This document shows, piece after piece, positions 19,327 to 29,350 of a stretch of 64,000 nucleotides of DNA. The stretch is from Lysobacter sp. FW306-1B-D06B (GTDB lineage: Bacteria > Pseudomonadota > Gammaproteobacteria > Xanthomonadales > Xanthomonadaceae), in NCBI RefSeq assembly GCF_038446665.1, contig NZ_CP151802.1, forward strand, positions 1,736,001 to 1,800,000, written 5' to 3'. Within the stretch, counting starts at the first letter, position 1; each line of letters begins with the position of its first letter. Below the pieces are notes generated by a model, which worked only from the letters and a program-made list of their open reading frames with translations, was not told the origin of the DNA and did not search any database. Position numbers and translations under genes: made by a program.

Positions 19327-19995
19327 GTTGCCGTGCAGGTCACCTGCGGCCGAGATCATCACGGTGCGACCGCCATGCAGGGTTTCGGTGACCGCACCCG
19401 TCACCGTCCGGCTGGACGTCTGTGTCACGTTCTCGGACCAGGTGCCGTCGCGTTGGCTGGTGTAGTTTCCGGTCAGCGTGGTGGTGAAGTTGCCCGTGAT
19501 GGTTTCGGTATAGCCGCCAGCGGAGATGGTCTTGCTTTCACCGGCTTCGTACGATTCGCTGACCTCCCCAGTCACCTTGACCGTGCGCGTACCCACGACC
19601 GTGTCCGTATCGTTGCCCTTGACGGTGCTACTGCTGTCGTTGAGCACCGTCCGGTTCATGTCTTTCTGCGCGTGGAGACCCTCGCTGACTTCATGCCAGT
19701 GGACGATGCCCTCTTCGGTCGCCAGCCGATGAAAGAACTCCGAGTCGCTTTCGCGATACTGGACGCAGTACTCGCGCGGCTCGTGTGCCGCCGAGTACGC
19801 AGTGCGCGTGCCAATCACGCGGTGCTCCTTCAGCAGCGTCGCCAGGATCTCGGTGGCGTTGACCCGTTGGAAGATGCGGCTGTTATGGCGCAGGCCCAGG
19901 CGCGCGAGCGGCGATTCAACGGTGGCGCGATAGCGGCTACGGCGGAAGCCGGTTTCGTCCTGTTCGAAGGCCGTGACGATGCCAACGATGCTGCG
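19327..19995 (-). pseudogene. vgrG: vgrG (type VI spike) fragment, internally deleted
   Basis: On the minus strand an open frame carries two separate VgrG pieces. The first is from the gp27-like head: GIVTAFEQDETGF, RYRATVESPLARLG, then EYCVQYRESDSEFFHRLATE. The second is from the distal gp5-like beta-helix: HAQKDMNRTVLNDSS followed by Thr/Val-rich repeats (NDTDTVVGTRTVKVTGE, TETITGNFTTTLTGNYTSQ). They are joined after WHEVSEG, skipping what should be about 300 residues including the OB fold. The true N-terminus is missing, and the frame runs on at its 3' side into antisense of the tssB piece. Not a working spike. Confidence 0.8.
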
Positions 19996-20025
19996 CTCGG
20001 GTAGCGATGCCGGTGCTGGACGAAC

Positions 20026-20115
20026 GTGGCCATCCCCAGCAACGTTCAAGTGGGCGGGCCGCCGAAGGTGTCGTGGACGGCGCTGGCGTTCAAGACGCGT
20101 TCGCCGCAGGGAACT
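20026..20115 (+). pseudogene. Possible fragment of a PAAR/Rhs-type protein
   Basis: The plus strand reads VAIPSNVQVGGPPKVSWTAL and then AFKTR. It resembles the IPSNVxVGGPP segment found behind PAAR domains in Rhs-type type VI effectors. It begins where vgrG similarity on the other strand ends. Only about 25-30 residues look meaningful, after which the frame drifts into the HU terminator. The assignment rests on a short motif and is uncertain. Confidence 0.4.
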
Positions 20116-20250
20116 TCCGCGGGCGAAATTTACCGGCGGGTAGTCTTTCAGGGCTGGCCCATCGCTGTACCGAAGTCGAATTTCGATGCAGCGCAATGCG
20201 CTTCTTTGCTGTATCGCGTGCGGCTTCGGCTCGATACGCCTGTCAAAGCA

Positions 20251-20276
20251 AACGCGGCCGCAAATGCGGCCGCGTT
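20251..20276 (-). terminator. Intrinsic terminator of the HU gene
   Basis: A perfect 12-bp inverted repeat, AACGCGGCCGCA and TGCGGCCGCGTT, separated by AA, lies 14 bases after the HU stop. The T-rich tail expected for a textbook terminator is weak. Confidence 0.7.
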
Positions 20277-20290
20277 CTACACGGATGCGA

Positions 20291-20563
20291 TTACTTCAGC
20301 GCGTCCTTGAATGCCTTGCCCGGCTTGAACGCGGGCACGATCGTCGCCGGAATCGCGATGTCTTCGCCCGTCTTCGGGTTGCGGCCGGTGCGGCCTGCGC
20401 GGTTGCGGGCCTCGAACGTGCCGAAGCCGACCAGCGTGACGACCTCGCCCTGCTTCAGGGCCTGCGTCACCGACTCGACCAGCGCATTGACCGCGGCTTC
20501 GGCCTGGGTCTTCGTGAGCTGCGAACGTTCTGCGATGGATTCGACGAGCTGTGCCTTGTTCAT
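20291..20563 (-). CDS. hup: HU family DNA-binding protein
   Basis: 90 residues, the exact length of HU. HU dimers bend DNA without strong sequence preference. Seen: MNKAQLVESIAERSQLTKTQ at the N-terminus, the GFGTFEARNRAGRTGRNPKT arm region that enters the minor groove, and the C-terminal VPAFKPGKAFKDALK. The perfect RTGRNPxTGE motif fits HU rather than IHF. A GGAACC stretch precedes the start on the minus strand. A strong hairpin follows the gene. Confidence 0.97.
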   Translation of the reverse strand: MNKAQLVESIAERSQLTKTQAEAAVNALVESVTQALKQGEVVTLVGFGTFEARNRAGRTGRNPKTGEDIAIPATIVPAFKPGKAFKDALK

Positions 20564-20807
20564 GCGGGTTCCTGCTTTGAAAGACTGGATAGTCTACAGC
20601 CAAGGCGGGCGCGCCTCGTGGCTGCGGCCCCGATCGCGGTGATGGCACCTTTCCTTGGGCGGCAAATGATGCTAGGCCATGGCGAGGCGGGATCGGCCGC
20701 CGGGTACCGCAATCGCGGCCGACATTCGGCACCAGCATGCGGAAGCTCCGAGGTCCATCCAGCACCCTTGGGTGGTTGATCCAGCCGATATGCGCACCGC
20801 AAAGGAC

Positions 20808-20972
20808 TTAGTAGGCGCGCGAGCGCGTGCTCCGACGAATCAGCACGAGGACGAGGTCCACCGCCAGTGCTACCGCGCAAACGTGTACGAAAGTCGGGAG
20901 ATGAGCACGCAGCGGCAGCGAGACCAGGAAGAGCAGGAGAAAGAGCACTCCGGATTGCAGTAGGGCATTCAT
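20808..20972 (-). CDS. Small two-helix membrane protein, unknown
   Basis: 54 residues beginning MNALLQSGVLFLLLFLVSLP, then a polar turn (LRAHLP) and a second hydrophobic stretch (VHVCAVALAVDLVLVLI), ending in RRSTRSRAY. The two helices with a positive tail suggest an inner-membrane protein with both ends in the cytoplasm. The open frame continues upstream, but that part is Arg/Ser/Pro-rich and unlike a protein. CAGGC lies before the chosen ATG. No family recognised. It could still be a chance frame; the clean hydrophobic pattern is the main support. Confidence 0.45.
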   Translation of the reverse strand: MNALLQSGVLFLLLFLVSLPLRAHLPTFVHVCAVALAVDLVLVLIRRSTRSRAY

Positions 20973-21129
20973 CGGTATTGCCTGAGGGAATGGGGCGTTC
21001 CGTCGCCGGTGCGCGCGGGACTTTCGCTGGGTGCATCGCTGTTGTCGATGCGAAAATGTGACGATTGCGGAACAGGCATCGGGCCCACCACGCGGGAGGT
21101 TCCGTCGCAGCGCCACTGCAGTCATTGCG

Positions 21130-21567
21130 TCAGTCTGTGCTCGAGGCCTGGCTGGGCACGGCCGTGCTGCTGTGCGCGAAACGGGGGAGGCCATCGGTGG
21201 TGTCGAACCATGGCAAGCGGGACTTCGTCCAGACGTGGTCGTCGATGCGTACGGCGGATGGAGCATCGAGGCTGCCGACGCATACCTGCACGCGGTCGGC
21301 GAGGACATCCTCGCGCATGCCCACCGTGCTTCCGCACACGGAGCAGAAGCCTCGTTCGGCGTGTGGAGAGGAGCGGTACCAGCTCGGCGGTGAAGTCAGC
21401 CACTGGAAGGCCGCGGCGGGAAAATGCACGAACGCCAGGGCCGGCGCACCGGAGTGGCGCCGGCAGATCCCGCAATGGCAGATCACGCCGCGCAACGGTG
21501 CGCTGGTCGCGCGGTAGCGAATGGCGCCGCAGAGGCAGCCACCGTCGAAGATCATCTGCTCCGACAT
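21130..21567 (-). CDS. GFA family zinc-binding protein (DUF636), copy 1
   Basis: 145 residues. The GFA fold (named after glutathione-dependent formaldehyde-activating enzyme) binds two zinc ions. Cysteine motifs: GGCLCGAIRYRA (residues about 9-20), CHCGICRRHSGAP (about 30-42) and GFCSVCGSTVG (about 72-82). Most members have no proven substrate and the formaldehyde role is doubtful in general. It lies 19 bases after a second GFA gene (copy 2) on the same strand, so the two probably form a transcript; they differ enough to be old paralogs. Confidence 0.9.
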   Translation of the reverse strand: MSEQMIFDGGCLCGAIRYRATSAPLRGVICHCGICRRHSGAPALAFVHFPAAAFQWLTSPPSWYRSSPHAERGFCSVCGSTVGMREDVLADRVQVCVGSLDAPSAVRIDDHVWTKSRLPWFDTTDGLPRFAHSSTAVPSQASSTD

Positions 21568-21586
21568 CGTCTGCCTCCCTGTTTCA

Positions 21587-21991
21587 TCACGACGTGCTCG
21601 TGCGCGGGTAATGCCGCATCGCCTCGTTGGTCCGTTCCCACGGAAGCTTGTGCTCGATCCAGATTTCCTTGGTCGGCGGAAACTCCTCGGGCGCGTCGAG
21701 CGTGGCGGTCGTGATGTCGATGCTGCCCACGTCGTCGTCGTGCCGGTAGCTCAGCTGCGTGCCACAGTTGCCGCAGAACGTGCGCACCACGTGGGTCGAT
21801 GAGCGATAGCGCACGGGCATGCCGCTGAGGAAAACGATGCTGTTGACATGGAAGGTCGACCACGCGACCGAGGGTGCGCCGCTCGCGCGCCGGCAGCTCC
21901 GGCAGTGGCAGATGCTGCGCGACACCGGTGGCGCAGTGGCCCGGTAGCGCACGGCTCCGCAAAGGCAGCCACCTTCTATGTTCAGTCCCAT
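21587..21991 (-). CDS. GFA family zinc-binding protein (DUF636), copy 2
   Basis: 134 residues from MGLNIEGGCLCGAVRYRATA. The three cysteine motifs are GGCLCGAVRYRA, CHCRSCRRASGAP and FCGNCGTQLSYR. The GTG at 22003 would add four residues, but GGAGG sits 5 bases before the ATG at 21991, so this ATG is chosen. The C-terminal part (WIEHKLPWERTNEAMRHYPR) is typical of GFA proteins that act on or bind small thiol adducts; the substrate is unknown. It precedes copy 1 and follows recQ on the same strand, separated by about 140 bases. Confidence 0.9.
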   Translation of the reverse strand: MGLNIEGGCLCGAVRYRATAPPVSRSICHCRSCRRASGAPSVAWSTFHVNSIVFLSGMPVRYRSSTHVVRTFCGNCGTQLSYRHDDDVGSIDITTATLDAPEEFPPTKEIWIEHKLPWERTNEAMRHYPRTSTS

Positions 21992-22132
21992 GTTGTCCTC
22001 CACGACCCTGAACGTGGCGGGTTTTCGCGGTTATACGGCCCCGGCCGTGTCTGTGGCGCGAGGACGCATGAACGATGGGCCGCCCGGTTGGCCCACTCTG
22101 GATAGCGGCAGCTGCGGCGCCAACCTGAGCGC

Positions 22133-23947
<1,815 letters not shown>

Positions 23948-23953
23948 GCGCCT

Positions 23954-23959
23954 AGTTTA
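23954..23959 (-). promoter_or_regulatory. Candidate -10 box (TAAACT) 6 nt before recQ
   Basis: On the minus strand GGCTAAACTAGGCGCATG places the hexamer 6 bases before the recQ start, the same geometry as queE and bioA. Confidence 0.45.
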
Positions 23960-24053
23960 GCCGGCGCGTTGTCGCAGGGATTCGGAAAAGGCCGGGAAAT
24001 CGGGTGGGAGAGGGCCGCGATCCGGGCGCGAAAGGCCGGCTGCGCCCTCGCCA

Positions 24054-24081
24054 AGCCCTCTCCCGTGCGCGGGAGAGGGCT
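24054..24081. repeat. REP-like palindrome, possible dps terminator
   Basis: A perfect 12-bp inverted repeat AGCCCTCTCCCG / CGGGAGAGGGCT with loop TGCG. It is nearly identical to the palindrome at 1142-1167. It lies about 30 bases after the dps stop and may end dps transcription. Confidence 0.75.
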
Positions 24082-24112
24082 CAGGAACGCTTGAAAACGC
24101 GGCGCGCCGCCA

Positions 24113-24658
24113 TCACTCCAGCAGCGAGCGCAGCATCCACGCGTACTTCTCGTGGGTCTGCAGGCGCTGCGTCATCAGGTCCACGGTCGGGTCGTCGCCG
24201 GCATCGTCGGCGGTCTTGAGGACCTTGCGCGCGGTGCGGGCCACGGCCTCGTTGCCGGCGACGAGCTGGCGCACCATTTCCTTCCAGTCCGGCGCTTCGG
24301 TCAGGCCGGGCTCCTCGGGGATGGAGCTGAGGCGGATGAACTCGGCGTACGAGCCCGGCGCGTTGAAGCCCAGGGCGCGGATGCGCTCGGCGGTTTCGTC
24401 CAGCGCGTTCCACTGCTCGGTGTACTGGCCCTCGAACATCACATGCAGGCTGTTGAACATCGGCCCGGTGATGTTCCAGTGGAAGTTGTGGGTCTTCAGG
24501 TAAAGCGTGAAGCTGTCGGACAGGAACCGCGACAGGCCCTCGGCGATCTTCTTGCGGTCGCCGGCGGTGATGCCGATGTCGATCGCCTGGCTGGAGGCCG
24601 TGGGCGTCAGCGGGGTCTTGTCGGACTTGGCGGGCTTGGTGTTCTTGGCTTTGGCCAT
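24113..24658 (-). CDS. dps: Dps family ferritin-like DNA-binding/iron protein
   Basis: 181 residues. Dps forms a 12-subunit shell that stores iron, uses up peroxide and can coat DNA. The Dps signature is clear: YLKTHNFHWNITGPMF (His of the ferroxidase site), LHVMFEGQYTEQWNALDETAERIRALG with the acidic metal ligands. The N-terminal 25 residues are rich in Lys, Ala and Thr, as in Dps proteins that bind DNA by a basic tail. The start MAKAKNT at 24658 is supported by AAGGGAG 7 bases upstream; the longer frame to 24679 lacks this. Divergent from hrpA. Confidence 0.95.
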   Translation of the reverse strand: MAKAKNTKPAKSDKTPLTPTASSQAIDIGITAGDRKKIAEGLSRFLSDSFTLYLKTHNFHWNITGPMFNSLHVMFEGQYTEQWNALDETAERIRALGFNAPGSYAEFIRLSSIPEEPGLTEAPDWKEMVRQLVAGNEAVARTARKVLKTADDAGDDPTVDLMTQRLQTHEKYAWMLRSLLE

Positions 24659-24746
24659 CGGTGTTCTCCCTTCGATCATGGCATTGCGGCGACAATAGGC
24701 GGCGTCGACCGCGACGTGAAATACATTCTTTCTGGCAGTGCAATCG

Positions 24747-27700
24747 ATGAAGTCTATGGACCCGGCGGAGTCTAGTCAGGCCGATGTCAGCAATGCGTTA
24801 CGCCAGGCCCGGCGCGCCATCGATGGTGCGCTGAGCCGGGACCGTGGCCGCCTGCACGGACTGTGGTCGCGCTGGAGCGGCAAGCCCGCCGACGCTCGCG
24901 CGCGTGATGCATTCGCGCAGGCGCTGGCGGCATCGGTGGCGCAGCGCGAAGCGCGCACCGCCTCGCTGCCCGCGGCGCCCGTCGACCCCAACCTGCCCAT
25001 TGCGGCAAAGGCCGACGAGATCGTCGAGTTGATTCGTGCGCACCCGGTGGTGGTGATCGCCGGCGAGACCGGATCGGGCAAGACCACCCAGCTGCCGAAG
25101 CTGTGCCTGGCCGCCGGCCGCGGCGCCGCCGGCATGATCGGCTGCACCCAGCCGCGCCGCATCGCCGCGCGCGCCGTGGCCCGTCGCGTGGCCGAAGAAC
25201 TGCAGACGCAGATGGGCGGCGCGGTCGGCTACCAGGTTCGCTTCACCGAGAACGTCGGCGAGCAGACCGCGGTGAAGTTCATGACCGACGGCATCCTGCT
25301 GGCCGAAATCCAGTCCGACCGCTGGCTCTCGCAGTACGACACCATCCTCATCGACGAGGCGCACGAGCGCAGCCTCAACATCGATTTCCTGCTGGGCTAT
25401 CTCAAGCAGCTGCTGCAACGTCGCAAGGACCTGAAGATCATCGTGACGTCCGCGACGATCGACACCGAGCGCTTTGCCGCGCACTTCGACGGCGCGCCGG
25501 TGGTGAACGTGGAAGGCCGCAGCTATCCGGTGAACGTGCGTTACCGCCCGCTGGAGGGTGAGGAGGCGCGAGCTGGCGGGCACGACAGTGCACGCCGCGC
25601 CTCCGAACGACCGGGCATGGATGGCCGGGCCGGGCCTTCCGAAGGCGGTGGCGTCGCGCCAGAGATGGCCACTGCAACGTATGCCGAAGGGAGAGGCGAG
25701 CGCACCACCAACGACGGCATCGTCGCCGCCTGCGACGAGATCACCCGCGAGGATCCGCGCGGCGACGTGCTGATCTTCCTGCCGGGCGAGCGCGAGATCC
25801 GCGACGCGCACCTGTCGCTGGAGCGGCGCAAATACCGCGAGACCGAAGTGCTTCCGCTGTACGCGCGCCTGTCCGTGCGCGACCAGGACCGCGTGTTCAA
25901 CCCCGGCCCGAAGCGCCGCATCGTGCTGGCCACCAACGTCGCGGAAACCTCGCTGACGGTGCCGCGCATCCGCTACGTTGTCGATCCGGGCCTGGCGCGC
26001 GTGAAGCGCTACAGTCCGCGCGGCAAACTCGATCGCCTGCACATCGAGCCGGTCAGCCAGGCCAGCGCCGACCAGCGCAAGGGCCGTTGCGGACGCATCA
26101 GTGAAGGCACCTGTTTCCGGTTGTATTCGGAAGCCGATTTCGAATCGCGCCCGCGCTACACCGATCCGGAAATCCGCCGTGCCGCGCTGGCGGGCGTGAT
26201 CCTGCGCATGCTCTCGCTGGGCCTGGGGCGCATCGAGGAATTCCCGTTCCTCGAACCGCCCGATCCGCGTGCGATCGCCGACGGCTGGCAGCAGCTGGCC
26301 GAGCTGGGCGCCGTCGATGAAGAACGCCGGCTCACCCCGACCGGGAAGTTGATGTCGCGCCTGCCGGTCGACGTGAAGCTGGCGCGCATGCTGGTGGCGG
26401 CGAACCAGCACGGCGTGCTGCGCGAGGTGCTGGTCATCGCGTCCTTCCTGGGCATCCAGGACCCGCGCGAGCGTCCCGCCGACCAGCGCGCCGCCGCCGA
26501 CAACGCGCACGCGCAGTTCGCCGATGCGAAGTCGGAGTTCGTTGGCATCCTCAAGCTGTGGGACGCCTACAACGCGGCGCACGAGGACCTCACGCAGTCG
26601 AAGCTGCGCGGCTGGTGCGAGAAGCACTTCCTCGGTTTCCTGCGCATGCGTGAATGGCGCGAGCTGCATCGGCAGTTGAAGCTGATGGCCGAAGAGTTGG
26701 ACTGGAAGGAATCGCGCGCCGCCGTGAACGAACAAGGCGCGCTCGACCAGTCCGCCTACGCCACGCTCCACAAGGCGCTGCTCGCCGGTCTGCCGACGCA
26801 GGTCGGCACGCGCGGCGATCGTGGCCAGTACGACGGCCCGCGCGGGCGCAAGTTCCAGCTCTTCCCCGGTTCGCCGCTGGCGAAGAAGCCACCGCCGTGG
26901 GTGCTGTCGGCGACGCTGCTCGACACCGAGCGCGTGTGGTCGCTGACCAATGCCGCGATCGAACCGGACTGGGCCATCGCGGAGCTTTCGCACCTGCTCT
27001 CGCGTCGCCAGCACGATCCGCGCTGGTCGCGCTCGCAGGGACGCGTGGTCGGCAGCGAGCAGATCAGCCTGTTCGGCCTGGTGCTGGCGCCCAAGCGTCC
27101 GGTGCATTACGGCGCGCTGTTTCCTGAAGAAAGCCGCGCGATCTTCGCGCGCGACGCGCTGGTGATGGGCGAGATCAACACGCGTGCGCAGTTCCTGCCG
27201 CGCAACCTCGCCACGCTGGCGAAGGCGCGCGACGAGGAAGCCAAGCAGCGCCGCAGCGGTCTGGTCGTGGACGAGGACTGGATGACGCAGTGGTACCTCG
27301 ACCGCCTGCCTCCGCACGTGCACAACGCGCAGGCGCTGGATGCGTGGTACGGCAAGCTGCCCGCGAACGAGAAGGCCGCACTGGAATGGTCGCTCGCCGA
27401 CCTGATGATCGGCGACGAGAGCGACGCCGTGCGTTTCCCGCCGTACCTCGCGCTGGGCAACGCGCGGCTTGCGGTGAAGTACCGATTCGAGCCCGGCGCG
27501 GCCGACGACGGCATGACGCTCGCCGTTCCGCTGCATCTGCTCAATGCCCTCGATGCGGTGCGCCTGGGCTGGCTCGCACCGGGCTTCGTGCAGGACAAGG
27601 CGGCCGCGCTGATCAAGACGCTGCCGAAGACGATCCGTCGCAACTTCGTGCCGGCGCCGGATTTCGCCCGCGCCTTCCACGAAGCCAATCCGCAGCCCGG

Positions 27701-28817
27701 CGCCGACAGCATCACCGGCGAACTCGCGCGCTTCCTGCACAAGCTCGGTGGCGTTGCGGTCGCAGCGATCGATTTCGATGAGGCCGCACTGGAGCCGCAC
27801 CTGCGCATGAACCTGCGGCTGCTCGACCGTGACGGCAAGTCCGTGCTGGCCGAATCGCGCGACCTGGACGATCTGCGCGCCCGCTTCGGCGAACGCGCGG
27901 CGGCGGCCTTCGCGGCGAAGGCGGCGGACGGTCTGGCGCAACGCGGTTTGACGACGTTCCCGGATGCGCCGATTCCCGTGTCGGTGGCGGGCGCCGGCGG
28001 CGTGCCCGCGTATCCCGCGCTGCACGACGATGGCGACAGCGTGTCGTTGCGCGTGCACGCCGAACGCGACGTCGCGCGGCGCGAACACCCGCGCGGCGTG
28101 CGCCGGCTGCTCGCGATCGCCCTGGCGGACAAGCTCAAGCAGGCGCGCAAGCAACTGCCGGTGTCGCCGAAGACGGGGCTGCTTTACGCCTCGATCGAGG
28201 CGGCCGCGCCGCGCACGGACGGCCTCAGGGAAGGCGATCGTTTGCGCGCGGACCTCGTCGACGGTGCGTTCGCCTCGCTGGCCTCGGAAGAAGCGCTGGG
28301 CGACATCCGCGATGCCGCGACGTTCGCCTCGCACCGCGACGCCATCGCCAAGCAACTGTTCGGCGATGCGATGGAGCGGCTCAAGCAGGCCGAGGCGATC
28401 CTGTCCGCCGTTGCCGAAGCACGCGCCAAGCTCGAATCACCGCTGATGGGATGGGCCAGCGGCAACCTCGACGACATGCGCGCGCACCTGGCGACGCTGA
28501 CGCCGCCGGGATTCCTGCGCAGCGTGCCGGCCGACGCGTTGCGCGAGTACCCGCGCTATCTGAAGGCACTCGCGCTGCGCGGTGAGCGTGCGTTGCGCGA
28601 TCCGGTGCGCGACCAGGCGCGCATGCTCGAACTCAAGCCGTTCGTCGACGCGTTGGCCACGGCCACAGAAACCGGCCAGGACGACACTCCCGAATGGCAG
28701 GCATTGCGCTGGGATCTGGAGGAACTGCGCGTGTCGCTGTTCGCGCAGGAACTGGGCACGCGCGGCGGCGTGTCGCCGAAGAAACTGGCGCAGCGGCTGT
28801 CGCAGCTGCGTCGCTGA
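24747..28817 (+). CDS. hrpA: ATP-dependent RNA helicase HrpA
   Basis: 1356 residues, DEAH-box helicase of the HrpA type. HrpA works on RNA and rescues collided ribosomes in E. coli. Walker A GETGSGKTTQLPK is near residue 106, motif II IDEAHERSLN near 202, motif III VTSATID, motif VI QRKGRCGRISEG; then the helicase-associated, OB and long HrpA C-terminal domains (ending SPKKLAQRLSQLRR). About 45 residues (about 270-318) between motif III and the second RecA domain are extra for the family and hold a palindrome-rich insertion. Possible starts are GTG 24738 and ATG 24747 or 24756; none has a strong ribosome site. Confidence 0.95.
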   Translation: MKSMDPAESSQADVSNALRQARRAIDGALSRDRGRLHGLWSRWSGKPADARARDAFAQALAASVAQREARTASLPAAPVDPNLPIAAKADEIVELIRAHPVVVIAGETGSGKTTQLPKLCLAAGRGAAGMIGCTQPRRIAARAVARRVAEELQTQMGGAVGYQVRFTENVGEQTAVKFMTDGILLAEIQSDRWLSQYDTILIDEAHERSLNIDFLLGYLKQLLQRRKDLKIIVTSATIDTERFAAHFDGAPVVNVEGRSYPVNVRYRPLEGEEARAGGHDSARRASERPGMDGRAGPSEGGGVAPEMATATYAEGRGERTTNDGIVAACDEITREDPRGDVLIFLPGEREIRDAHLSLERRKYRETEVLPLYARLSVRDQDRVFNPGPKRRIVLATNVAETSLTVPRIRYVVDPGLARVKRYSPRGKLDRLHIEPVSQASADQRKGRCGRISEGTCFRLYSEADFESRPRYTDPEIRRAALAGVILRMLSLGLGRIEEFPFLEPPDPRAIADGWQQLAELGAVDEERRLTPTGKLMSRLPVDVKLARMLVAANQHGVLREVLVIASFLGIQDPRERPADQRAAADNAHAQFADAKSEFVGILKLWDAYNAAHEDLTQSKLRGWCEKHFLGFLRMREWRELHRQLKLMAEELDWKESRAAVNEQGALDQSAYATLHKALLAGLPTQVGTRGDRGQYDGPRGRKFQLFPGSPLAKKPPPWVLSATLLDTERVWSLTNAAIEPDWAIAELSHLLSRRQHDPRWSRSQGRVVGSEQISLFGLVLAPKRPVHYGALFPEESRAIFARDALVMGEINTRAQFLPRNLATLAKARDEEAKQRRSGLVVDEDWMTQWYLDRLPPHVHNAQALDAWYGKLPANEKAALEWSLADLMIGDESDAVRFPPYLALGNARLAVKYRFEPGAADDGMTLAVPLHLLNALDAVRLGWLAPGFVQDKAAALIKTLPKTIRRNFVPAPDFARAFHEANPQPGADSITGELARFLHKLGGVAVAAIDFDEAALEPHLRMNLRLLDRDGKSVLAESRDLDDLRARFGERAAAAFAAKAADGLAQRGLTTFPDAPIPVSVAGAGGVPAYPALHDDGDSVSLRVHAERDVARREHPRGVRRLLAIALADKLKQARKQLPVSPKTGLLYASIEAAAPRTDGLREGDRLRADLVDGAFASLASEEALGDIRDAATFASHRDAIAKQLFGDAMERLKQAEAILSAVAEARAKLESPLMGWASGNLDDMRAHLATLTPPGFLRSVPADALREYPRYLKALALRGERALRDPVRDQARMLELKPFVDALATATETGQDDTPEWQALRWDLEELRVSLFAQELGTRGGVSPKKLAQRLSQLRR
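25560..25700. repeat. Palindrome-bearing in-frame insertion inside hrpA
   Basis: The segment codes for Gly/Arg/Ala/Glu-rich residues (ERPGMDGRAGPSEGGGVAPE) that do not look like helicase sequence. At DNA level it holds GCCTTCCGAAGGC (25634-25646, perfect palindrome) beside the imperfect palindrome CCGGGCATGGATGGCCGGG (about 25611-25629) and a second ATGGCC further on. It looks like a mobile palindromic repeat captured within a gene. Confidence 0.5.
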
Positions 28818-28823
28818 CGCGCG

Positions 28824-29303
28824 TCAGTCGACGCGCTGCACCTTGATCGGCGGCGTGCCGTCGTCCATGCGCAGGTACCACGCGCCGAGGAAACCCGGCG
28901 CGATGGTCACCTTCGGGTCGCTCACCGGGCGTGCGAAGTTCACGCCGCCGTCGAGCACGCGCCAGCGCTGGCCGTTGTCGAGCAGCAGCGTCTGTCCTTT
29001 CGTCCAGCCGCGCGCCTGGCCCGGCACGGTGGCGGTGACCGCCTGCGCCGCCGTGCGTGGCGGGCGCTTTCCGGCCTCGTCCTGCGTGCGTTGCGTGTCG
29101 GCGGCGCGCAGTGCTTCGGCGCGCTCCTGGCTGAGCAGGCGGTTGAGCAGCGCGAGCTGGTCCGCCGACAGCGTGTCCAGCCCGGTCGCGCGCAGTTCTT
29201 CCGCGCTCAGGCGCTGTTCGAGGGGAACGTAGTCGCGCTGCGCGGCCAGGGCCGGCACAGACAGCAGCATCGCGATCGCAAGCAACAGCGTGGAGCAACG
29301 CAT
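28824..29303 (-). CDS. Secreted protein of unknown function, paralog A
   Basis: 159 residues. Signal peptide MRCSTLLLAIAMLLSVPALA, cut near residue 20, so probably periplasmic or exported. Two recognisable parts: a helical LSAEELRATGLDTLSADQLA motif (about 32-51) followed by LLNRLLSQE, and a C-terminal beta-rich part with LLLDNGQRWRVLDGG, GAWYLRMDDG and a final KVQRV. The next gene upstream codes for the same architecture. I do not know a characterised relative. It converges on hrpA with 6 bases between the stops. Confidence 0.85.
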   Translation of the reverse strand: MRCSTLLLAIAMLLSVPALAAQRDYVPLEQRLSAEELRATGLDTLSADQLALLNRLLSQERAEALRAADTQRTQDEAGKRPPRTAAQAVTATVPGQARGWTKGQTLLLDNGQRWRVLDGGVNFARPVSDPKVTIAPGFLGAWYLRMDDGTPPIKVQRVD

Positions 29304-29350
29304 CGGTTCACCTCGCGGGTCGATGGGGCAGGGACGTCAGGCGGTGCGGA

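Noticed and set aside
18636..20250. An integrated element bounded by tRNA-Lys att sites
   Set aside because: I saw no second copy of the tRNA 3' end and no integrase gene in this stretch, so an active island cannot be claimed.
24798..28355. 1185-residue open frame antisense to hrpA
   Set aside because: No motif, no start context; a by-product of high GC at third codon positions of hrpA.
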